Positions 1 through 5,042 of a stretch of 7,540 bases of DNA are shown piece by piece. Under the pieces are notes generated by a model, which saw only the letters and a program-made list of their open reading frames with translations, did no database searches and was not told the DNA's origin. The translations under genes and the position numbers were made by a program. Source of the stretch: Gemmataceae bacterium (GTDB lineage: Bacteria > Planctomycetota > Planctomycetia > Gemmatales > Gemmataceae). Each line of letters begins with the position of its first letter. Within the stretch, counting starts at the first letter, position 1. The stretch covers positions 1 through 7,540 of the forward strand of contig CANLGS010000180.1 in NCBI GenBank assembly GCA_947490035.1. The letters run 5' to 3'.

Positions 1-46
1 AAAGGCCGAAGACCAGAAGCGTATGTGCCTCTGGTCTTCGGCCTTT
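1..46 (-). terminator. Perfect 17-bp stem hairpin, probable rho-independent terminator
   Basis: Bases 1-17 and 30-46 are exact reverse complements. The stem begins AAAGGCCGAAGACCAG and can extend inward by G19-C28 and C20-G27 around a small loop. It lies 41 bases beyond the stop codon of the cytochrome-WD40 gene. Read on the minus strand, the GC-rich stem ends in TTT at the window edge, and the other side begins with AAA, so it could work in both directions. The rest of any U tract would lie outside the window. A terminator is the simplest reading. A mobile palindrome is the alternative. Confidence 0.65.
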
Positions 47-50
47 AACT

Positions 51-92
51 CCTCACTCCTCACTCCTCATCCCTCACTCCTCACTTCTTACT
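51..92. repeat. Heptanucleotide tandem repeat (AGTGAGG on the minus strand) at the 3' end of a gene
   Basis: On the plus strand the unit CCTCACT occurs at 51-57, 58-64, 72-78 and 79-85. A variant CCTCATC lies at 65-71 and a decayed unit TCTTACT at 86-92. On the minus strand each intact unit holds a TGA. Because seven is not a multiple of three, successive units place stops in all three frames. The decayed unit at 86-92 supplies the TAA stop of the cytochrome-WD40 gene. This is a direct observation. Any function, such as a stop-codon safety zone or plain slippage, is inference. It resembles the short tandem heptamer repeats described in cyanobacteria, but only in form. Confidence 0.85.
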
Positions 93-1572
93 TCTTCGGC
101 TCGTCCTTTTTCGCCGGCTCCGCGTCGGGCGGCAGCGCGGCCTTCATCAGCGCGCCGCTCGTGCCGTTGTACACGCGCACCACGCCGTCCTCGCAGCCGC
201 TCGCCACCACCGCGCCGTCGGTGCTCGCGCTCACGGCGTAGACGAAGTCGGCCGCGCCGGTGAAGCTGCGCACGTTGCCGCCGTTGTCCGCGTTCCACAT
301 GCGGACGCTCGCGTCGCCGCTGCCGGTCACGAACTGCGCCGTCTTACCCACGAACACCAGCGACGTGACCTGCTTCTGGTGGCCGGGCAGGTCGCGCAGT
401 TTCTCGCCCTTCTCGTAGTCCCACACCTTCACGAAGTTGTCCGCGCCGCACGAGGCAATCTTCTTGCCGTCCGGCGTCCAGCCAACCCCCATCACGTGGT
501 GCGTGTGGCCCTCGAACGACTTCACGAACTTCGCCGGCTTGGTCGCGTCGGCCGGCAGCTCGAACACCTTCACGAACTTGTCGGCGCCGCAGGTCGCGAG
601 CAGCTTCCCGTCCGGGCTGAACGCGGCCCCGAACACCGTGTCGCTGTGCCCCGCCTTGATCTCGGTGAACGGCTTGCCGGTGTCGTCGAACACCTTGATT
701 TCGCCGTCCTCGGTCGGCGAGCCGCCGCCGGTCGCGAACTTCTTGCCGTCCGCGGAGAACGCGATCGCGCACACCTTGTCCGCGAACCCGCCGATGCGGA
801 GTTTCGGTTCGCCCTTCTCCACGTCCCAGATGGTCACTTCCTGGAAACTGCCGGTGACGAGCGTCTTGCCGTCGGGGCTGAAGGCCATCGCCTCGACGAG
901 CGAGATGTGCGCGGCCTTCGCGACCTTGCCGTCGAGGGTCTTCAGGCTCGGGTCGAAGAACGTCTTCGAGTACGACCACTCTTGCGTGTCCTTCCCGCCC
1001 TTCTTCTCGGCCGGGATCGTCTTCACCTCGAAGAGGTGGAGCTGGTTGCCGCGGCTGGCGACGACGGTCTTGCCGTCCGGCGCGACCGCGACCGCCCGCA
1101 CCGGCTTGACCAGCGCCGGCGGCAGGTTCACGATGATCTTGTCCTTGACCTTCACGAAGGCGGGCGCCTTCGCGCCCTCCACGATCCACAGCTTGATGAG
1201 CGAGACCTCTTGCGAGTTCAGCGGCTCGTCGGTCTTCGGCGGCATCATCGGCTGCTTCTGGCGCGAGCAGAACGTGAACAGGTTGCTCTCGTCCGGCTTG
1301 CCGGCCACGACCGCGACGCCGCGCTTGCCGCCCTTGAGGACGTTCGCGTGCGTGCTCATGTCGTACTTGCCGCGCAGTTCGGTGCCGGAGTGACACACGA
1401 GGCACTTCTTCTCGAAGATCGGCAGAATGTCCTTGTTGTACTCGATCGGGTCTTTCCGCTTCAGGTCGATGACCGGGATCGGCGGGTACTCGTCCTTCTT
1501 GTCGTCCTTCTTCTCTTGCGCGTAGCTCGACGCTACGAGCAGTGTCATGGCAAGCGCGATCAGGCGGCGCAT
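88..1572 (-). CDS. Secreted cytochrome c (PSCyt1-like)-WD40 beta-propeller protein
   Basis: A 494-residue protein. Residues 1-19 (MRRLIALAMTLLVASSYAQ) form a Sec signal peptide, with likely cleavage after Ala18. A Lys/Asp-rich linker leads to a planctomycete-type cytochrome c domain at about 42-135. It has the heme motif C57-L-V-C60-H61, the usual GGKRG and GKPDESNLF segments, and a PMMPP motif (Met109/Met110) that should supply the sixth heme ligand. It ends in WIVEGA, as expected for PSCyt1 domains. Residues 152-478 show about seven WD40-type blades, with FSPDG turns and endings such as VKVWD and VRMWN, enough for one closed propeller. The tail is Lys-rich. Heme attachment implies a location outside the cytoplasmic membrane, and electron transfer to or from a bound partner is inferred. 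The frame is open upstream to 1647, but that extension reads through an inverted repeat. The start at 1572 has both the signal peptide and a Shine-Dalgarno. The PPC gene lies upstream in the same direction and may be cotranscribed. Confidence 0.92.
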   Translation of the reverse strand: MRRLIALAMTLLVASSYAQEKKDDKKDEYPPIPVIDLKRKDPIEYNKDILPIFEKKCLVCHSGTELRGKYDMSTHANVLKGGKRGVAVVAGKPDESNLFTFCSRQKQPMMPPKTDEPLNSQEVSLIKLWIVEGAKAPAFVKVKDKIIVNLPPALVKPVRAVAVAPDGKTVVASRGNQLHLFEVKTIPAEKKGGKDTQEWSYSKTFFDPSLKTLDGKVAKAAHISLVEAMAFSPDGKTLVTGSFQEVTIWDVEKGEPKLRIGGFADKVCAIAFSADGKKFATGGGSPTEDGEIKVFDDTGKPFTEIKAGHSDTVFGAAFSPDGKLLATCGADKFVKVFELPADATKPAKFVKSFEGHTHHVMGVGWTPDGKKIASCGADNFVKVWDYEKGEKLRDLPGHQKQVTSLVFVGKTAQFVTGSGDASVRMWNADNGGNVRSFTGAADFVYAVSASTDGAVVASGCEDGVVRVYNGTSGALMKAALPPDAEPAKKDEPKK

Positions 1573-1580
1573 GGGTGGGT

Positions 1581-1587
1581 TCCTCTT
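1581..1587 (-). promoter_or_regulatory. Shine-Dalgarno AAGAGGA for the cytochrome-WD40 gene
   Basis: On the minus strand AAGAGGA ends 8 bases before the ATG at 1572. It fixes the start at 1572 rather than at the upstream in-frame start at 1647. It directly abuts the base of the 1588-1674 hairpin, so it stays single-stranded when that hairpin folds. Confidence 0.7.
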
Positions 1588-1674
1588 GGCGAGCGGGGGG
1601 GCGTAAGCCCCCTGTTGGTTCGTGAATGGGTGTGATTGGGGTGACAAACAGGGGGCTTACGCCCCCCGCTCGCC
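1588..1674. repeat. REPIN-like inverted repeat between the PPC and cytochrome-WD40 genes
   Basis: Arms 1588-1616 and 1647-1674 are reverse complements except for one extra G in the run of G on the left (seven G against six C). The 30-base loop is 1617-1646. Each arm also holds its own small palindrome: GGGGGC-GTAA-GCCCCC at 1597-1612 and GGGGGC-TTAC-GCCCCC at 1651-1666. So the element is two inverted copies of a short palindromic unit, the layout of REP doublets (REPINs). It fills most of the 107-base gap. It lacks a U tract, so a simple terminator is less likely, though the hairpin could still reduce read-through. Identification as a mobile repeat family is inference from structure. Confidence 0.8.
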
Positions 1675-1679
1675 TCGGA

Positions 1680-4313
1680 CTACTTCGCCAGGTTAAAGCT
1701 TACCTTGTTCTCGTAGATCACGGGGTACTTGCCTGCGTACAGCGCCGTCACCACGACGGTGCCCGCGAGTGCGCCGGGCTTGGCGTCGCTCGCGGTCTTC
1801 AGCACCAGCTTCACTTCGTCCTTGCCCGCCGCGATGACCACATCCGCGGCGGTGACGCCGACCGCGTCCTTCGCCGGAACGAAAGTCACCTTGTACTCGC
1901 CCGCGAAGTCGTACAGCCGCTCCACCTTGATCGTCAGGTCGGTGTTCGTGCCGAGCTTGAGCGTGTTGTTCGGCAGCGGCCCGGTCGTAAACTTGCCGAG
2001 TGAACTCGGCACCACCAGTACCGTGATCGGCGTGCTGAATCCTTCCGCCGGGACGTTCGGCTTCGTCTTCGCCATCGGGTCTTTCGCGAACGGCACCTGC
2101 GCCGTGCCGCGAAGGATGATCGTGTACGTGCCGGGAACCGCGGCGGTCTTCGCGTCGAGGTTCACGAGTACCTCCGGTTTGTCCTTCGTCGGCTGGCCCG
2201 CGACCGTCGCCGTGATCGGCGTGTTCTGCTGGTTGAGAATCATAGGTTCGACAACGAGCGTGACGTTCGGCTTCTCCGGCACCGTCCATTCGACCTTCAC
2301 CGGAACCGTCGCCTTATCGCCCTGCTTCATCACGACGACCGGGCCGATCACCTTCTCTTCCTTGCCGGTCGCGGGTTTCACAAGCGCGTTCGCGAGGTCC
2401 GCTTTGATGCTGAACGCGGCCTTCTCCGGGCGCACCGCGATCACCAGCGACTGATCCAATTTCGCGATCACCGGAATGTTCTGATCCGGTTGCGTGGCGC
2501 CCCACGTGACCGACGCCGGGCGCGCGCTTCGCACCAGCGACTTGCCCGCCGTGTCGGTGCCCGTGAGCTTCACCGTGAACGCGGTCGTCGCGGTCGCGGC
2601 CGTCGGTGCCACATCCAACACCAGCAGTCCCCAACGCACGCTCGGCCCGATGGTGAGCGGCAGCGCGGTCACGCCGGGCGGCAGTCCTTCGGCCTTCACC
2701 GCGATCGAGCCGGTGTAGCCGTCCTGCCGGTCCGCGAACACGTAGTACGCTTGCGTACCTCCCTGCCACGCGGCCGAACCGGTTTGGTAGAAGCGGCTGT
2801 ACGACATCACCACCGCGCGGAAGTCCGGCACCGGCTGACCGATGCGGAGCCGGTAACACGCCTTCGGGCCGTTCAGGTAGCTCGACTCGCGGCAGCCGAC
2901 CGCGACGAGGTACTTGCCGTCTTCGGGCGCGGTGAACTGGTACGCGCCGGGGTCGCTGGTTCGCGTGTAGAAGCCGAACGGGTGAAGCGAATCGGGGTCG
3001 TCGTCCTGCTCGCCGGACAGATCCTTCTTCGGGTCTTTGCCGTCGCGCACGGAGAAGTAGAAGTCGCCGCTGGCGCCGATGCGTTCCGCCGCGAGGTCGA
3101 TGGTGAACTTCTCGCCCTTCTTCGCGTTGAACGCGATCCAGTCCTTCTCGCCCTTCTTCGCGAGGAACCCCGCGACTTCGCTCGGCGTCGGCACCACTTC
3201 CGCGGTTTCCGGCGTGCCGCTAGGCTTGGTCTTCACGGTGAGTTTGTCGCGTGCGAAGTAGATCGTGACCGGGTTCGAGATGCCGCCCGGACCCTTGAGC
3301 GCGTAGGAGAAGCCGTCTTGCAGCGCGGCGTTCGGTTCGACGTGGGAGAGGCTCGTGAGCGCAGTGTTCACGCCCGCGCCGCTCGGCGGGGTGATCGTAA
3401 CCACGAGCTTTTCGAGCGGGCGCCCGTCCGCGGTGTAGCCGTCGGCCGGCGCGCCGCCGGGCAGGTTGCGGCCGTAAAGAGTTACCTGCGTGGGCTTGCC
3501 GGATTCGACCACCGGCGGGAACACGGCGTCGATCCACGGCGCGGTGCTCACGCTCAAGCGGTAGAAGTAGTCCGGCCCGCCCGCGGTGTAGGTGAACTGG
3601 AACAGCCGGACGAAGTATTCGCCATCAGCCGGCAGCACCAGATCGGTGACCGCGTCGTTGTCGCGGTAGTTGCGGTTGATGGCGAGCTTGGTGCCGCTCG
3701 CGTTGTAAACTTCGATCATCGGCGACGCCTTGCTGTCGATCGACGACGCCTGACACGCGATAACGACGCGCTGCCCCTTCTTCCCGGTGAACGCGGTGTA
3801 GTCTACGTCGGTGGGGGCGGAGATCACGCCGTTCACGGTGGTCCCGATGTCAATCTTCTGCGCTTCGGGGGTGTCGTTGTTCGGCTCCTTCTCGGAGACC
3901 TCGATCAGGTCGCCGACCACGAACGCGCGCGGGTTACTAACGCCCCACTTGCCGACGAAGCGCAGGTCGTAGACGCCCGGCGGCACGTCGGCCGCGCAGG
4001 TCACCTTGAACTTGTGCGGCCCGGCCGGTGTGGCCTTCGGCGGCGGGATGGTCTTCTTCGGGTCTTTGGGGTCCGGCGTCGGCTCCGTCGGCAGTTTGAT
4101 GTACTCGCCCTTCAAGCCGGGGTGCGCGAACAGCAGCTTCTCCGGCTCGTCCACGTCGGTCCCGGTGACGGTCACCTCGACGTTCGTGCCGGCCTTGACG
4201 CCGTTGGGGAGCGCGTGCTGCACGCGCGGCGACGGCAGGCTCGGCGGCGGCGGTTGGGCCGCAGCCGTGCCGCACGCGGCGAATACCACGAGGCCGAACA
4301 CAAGCCGGCGCAT
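1680..4313 (-). CDS. Large secreted protein with two PPC domains and Ig/TIG-like domains
   Basis: An 877-residue protein. Residues 1-20 (MRRLVFGLVVFAACGTAAAQ) form a Sec signal peptide, cleaved near Ala19. Cys14 follows F-A-A, a poor lipobox, so a lipoprotein is less likely. Then come, in order: an Ig/TIG-like segment (about 28-133, with a Pro-rich insert at 76-98); a PPC domain (about 138-257, starting EKEPNNDTPEAQ, with DVDYTAF, KKGQRV and LPADGEYFVRL); a second TIG-like segment (about 259-355, with GRNLPGG); a second, less typical PPC domain (about 370-493, with EKDWIAFNAKKGEKF and APEDGKYLVAVG); and a long beta-rich region (500-877) that looks like several Ig-like modules. No catalytic motif is visible. 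PPC domains are known accessory beta-sandwich modules of exported enzymes, so a binding or scaffold role outside the membrane is inferred. The frame stays open upstream to 4775, but the added residues are translated repeat. The start at 4313 has the signal peptide, a Shine-Dalgarno and a promoter in the right place. The gene for the cytochrome-WD40 protein follows after 107 bases. Confidence 0.88.
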   Translation of the reverse strand: MRRLVFGLVVFAACGTAAAQPPPPSLPSPRVQHALPNGVKAGTNVEVTVTGTDVDEPEKLLFAHPGLKGEYIKLPTEPTPDPKDPKKTIPPPKATPAGPHKFKVTCAADVPPGVYDLRFVGKWGVSNPRAFVVGDLIEVSEKEPNNDTPEAQKIDIGTTVNGVISAPTDVDYTAFTGKKGQRVVIACQASSIDSKASPMIEVYNASGTKLAINRNYRDNDAVTDLVLPADGEYFVRLFQFTYTAGGPDYFYRLSVSTAPWIDAVFPPVVESGKPTQVTLYGRNLPGGAPADGYTADGRPLEKLVVTITPPSGAGVNTALTSLSHVEPNAALQDGFSYALKGPGGISNPVTIYFARDKLTVKTKPSGTPETAEVVPTPSEVAGFLAKKGEKDWIAFNAKKGEKFTIDLAAERIGASGDFYFSVRDGKDPKKDLSGEQDDDPDSLHPFGFYTRTSDPGAYQFTAPEDGKYLVAVGCRESSYLNGPKACYRLRIGQPVPDFRAVVMSYSRFYQTGSAAWQGGTQAYYVFADRQDGYTGSIAVKAEGLPPGVTALPLTIGPSVRWGLLVLDVAPTAATATTAFTVKLTGTDTAGKSLVRSARPASVTWGATQPDQNIPVIAKLDQSLVIAVRPEKAAFSIKADLANALVKPATGKEEKVIGPVVVMKQGDKATVPVKVEWTVPEKPNVTLVVEPMILNQQNTPITATVAGQPTKDKPEVLVNLDAKTAAVPGTYTIILRGTAQVPFAKDPMAKTKPNVPAEGFSTPITVLVVPSSLGKFTTGPLPNNTLKLGTNTDLTIKVERLYDFAGEYKVTFVPAKDAVGVTAADVVIAAGKDEVKLVLKTASDAKPGALAGTVVVTALYAGKYPVIYENKVSFNLAK

Positions 4314-4321
4314 GGGAGAAG

Positions 4322-4326
4322 TCTCC
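4322..4326 (-). promoter_or_regulatory. Shine-Dalgarno GGAGA for the PPC gene
   Basis: GGAGA on the minus strand ends 8 bases before the ATG at 4313. It supports the short start over any start further upstream in the same open frame. Confidence 0.6.
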
Positions 4327-4355
4327 GAGGTGTCTCGTTCGGCGGGCGGAAGGAA

Positions 4356-4365
4356 AGAGCGCTCT
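4356..4365. promoter_or_regulatory. 10-bp perfect palindrome AGAGCGCTCT in the PPC gene leader
   Basis: AGAGCGCTCT is fully self-complementary. It lies about 10-20 bases downstream of the predicted transcription start (near 4374) of the PPC gene. That is a common place for a dimeric repressor site. Nothing else supports this, and short palindromes arise by chance in GC-rich DNA. Confidence 0.2.
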
Positions 4366-4380
4366 GGCGGGGTAAGGGTA

Positions 4381-4409
4381 ATCGTAAGGCGTCGGGCGGG
4401 GCAGGTCAA
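4381..4409 (-). promoter_or_regulatory. Sigma70-like promoter for the PPC (and possibly WD40) gene
   Basis: On the minus strand the -35 box TTGACC (4409-4404) is separated by exactly 17 bases from the -10 box TACGAT (4386-4381). Transcription would start near 4374 and give a leader of about 60 bases. Both boxes are close to the bacterial consensus and stand out in DNA this GC-rich. Confidence 0.65.
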
Positions 4410-4434
4410 GCGAATCGTTCTCACCATGACGGGG

Positions 4435-4540
4435 CCACCCGCTCCCTGACGGTCGCGGTTCACCGGGATGTGCCCACCCGCTCCCTGACGGTCGCGGTTC
4501 ACCGGGCGCTGGCGAACCGCGACCGTCAGGGAGCGGGTGG
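4435..4540. repeat. 33-bp direct repeat plus inverted copy in the divergent promoter region
   Basis: Copies 4435-4467 and 4474-4506 are identical over 33 bases (period 39). Bases 4514-4540 are the exact reverse complement of the first 27 bases of either copy. The unit contains GCTCCCTGACGGTCGCGG. Copy 2 and the inverted copy form a perfect 27-bp stem with a 13-base loop. Copy 1 could compete for the same partner. The element sits between two promoters that point outward. Its layout, inverted copies of a short unit confined to a spacer, suits a REP/REPIN-like or MITE-like repeat. An unusual operator array is the alternative. Confidence 0.85.
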
Positions 4541-4554
4541 ATCGTAATTTCCCG

Positions 4555-4582
4555 TTGCGTGCGTTCGCGCCGACGCTATAGT
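4555..4582 (+). promoter_or_regulatory. Sigma70-like promoter for the small exported-protein gene
   Basis: The -35 box TTGCGT (4555-4560) and the -10 box TATAGT (4577-4582) are separated by 16 bases. A start near 4589 would give a leader of about 65 bases before the ATG at 4654. The -35 box begins 15 bases beyond the end of the 4435-4540 repeat. Confidence 0.6.
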
Positions 4583-4653
4583 CCCGCCAGTTCCCGAAAC
4601 AGCCGGTGCGCGACGGATCGCGCGGCGGCGGCTCGCTCTCACGGACGAAACGA

Positions 4654-4941
4654 ATGTTGCGGCGAATGCTGCTGGGGCTGGTCGGCGTGGCGGCGGTGTG
4701 CGGCGCGGTCGCGGCCCAGCCGCCGGGGTTGCAACCCGGCCGACAGGTCGAGGGGCGCGAACTCGACCCGGTCACGCGCGAATACTACCTGCCGGAATCG
4801 CCGCCGAACGAGGACGCGACGCCCGACCGCGGCCCGACCGCGACCGGCGGGTCGTTCTGGGCGATCCTGTTCGGCGCGCACGCGGCGATCATGCACGAGT
4901 TCACGATGCCTCTCGGCACCGTCCCGCCCGCGGGGATGTGA
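4654..4941 (+). CDS. Small exported protein of unknown function
   Basis: A 95-residue protein that I do not recognise. Residues 1-21 (MLRRMLLGLVGVAAVCGAVA plus Ala21) form a Sec signal peptide with a probable cut before Gln22. The preceding AVC does not make a good lipobox. The mature part, about 74 residues, is Pro-rich at first (PPGLQPGR), then carries REYYLPESPP, then a short hydrophobic stretch at 66-80 (GGSFWAILFGAHAAI), and ends HEFTMPLGTVPPAGM. Third codon positions are almost all G or C throughout, and a promoter lies upstream, which supports a real gene. The start at 4654 was chosen because the signal peptide begins there. An in-frame GTG at 4606 would add 16 residues and bury the signal. 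The Shine-Dalgarno is weak. It is the only plus-strand gene in the window, divergent from the PPC gene and convergent with the phosphatase. Confidence 0.7.
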   Translation: MLRRMLLGLVGVAAVCGAVAAQPPGLQPGRQVEGRELDPVTREYYLPESPPNEDATPDRGPTATGGSFWAILFGAHAAIMHEFTMPLGTVPPAGM

Positions 4942-4954
4942 GCGCGTGGTCCGC

Positions 4955-5035
4955 AGTGTGGTCCGCCGCTCCGCGGCGGTCTTCGTTGTGCGACAGGAAA
5001 AAGGCGAAGACCGCCGCGGAGCGGCGGACCACACT
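4955..5035. repeat. Perfect 31-bp inverted repeat between convergent genes
   Basis: Arms 4955-4985 and 5005-5035 are exact reverse complements over 31 bases, with a 19-base loop (4986-5004). Each arm contains its own palindrome with 6-bp halves: CCGCCG...CGGCGG at 4963-4979 and again at 5011-5027. The element starts 14 bases after the stop of the small exported-protein gene and ends 8 bases before the stop of the phosphatase gene. It could act as a bidirectional terminator, but neither side has a T run. The doublet-of-palindromes layout matches the element at 1588-1674, although the sequence differs. Confidence 0.85.
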
Positions 5036-5042
5036 CCGCGTC

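Noticed and set aside
379..1635. Plus-strand open frames antisense to the cytochrome-WD40 gene
   Set aside because: Low-complexity Arg/Leu-rich translation, no signal or domain, while the opposite strand has CXXCH and seven WD40 blades.
1617..1646. A promoter for the cytochrome-WD40 gene in the hairpin loop (TTGTCA on the minus strand)
   Set aside because: No acceptable -10 box follows at 16-18 bases, and the box would lie between the arms of a long inverted repeat.
1588..1674. A riboswitch or structured leader for the cytochrome-WD40 gene
   Set aside because: The structure is a nearly perfect simple inverted repeat of low complexity with no conserved aptamer features that I recognise. A repeat element explains it better.
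4435..4540. A CRISPR array, suggested by two 33-base repeats with a short gap
   Set aside because: There are only two direct copies, separated by just 6 bases, and the third copy is inverted. A CRISPR has direct repeats only, with spacers of about 25-40 bases.
2490..4547. A very long plus-strand open frame antisense to the PPC gene
   Set aside because: The product is Arg/Ala/Val-rich low-complexity sequence with no domain, signal or promoter. Long antisense frames are common in DNA with this much G/C at third codon positions. The minus-strand frame has clear domains.
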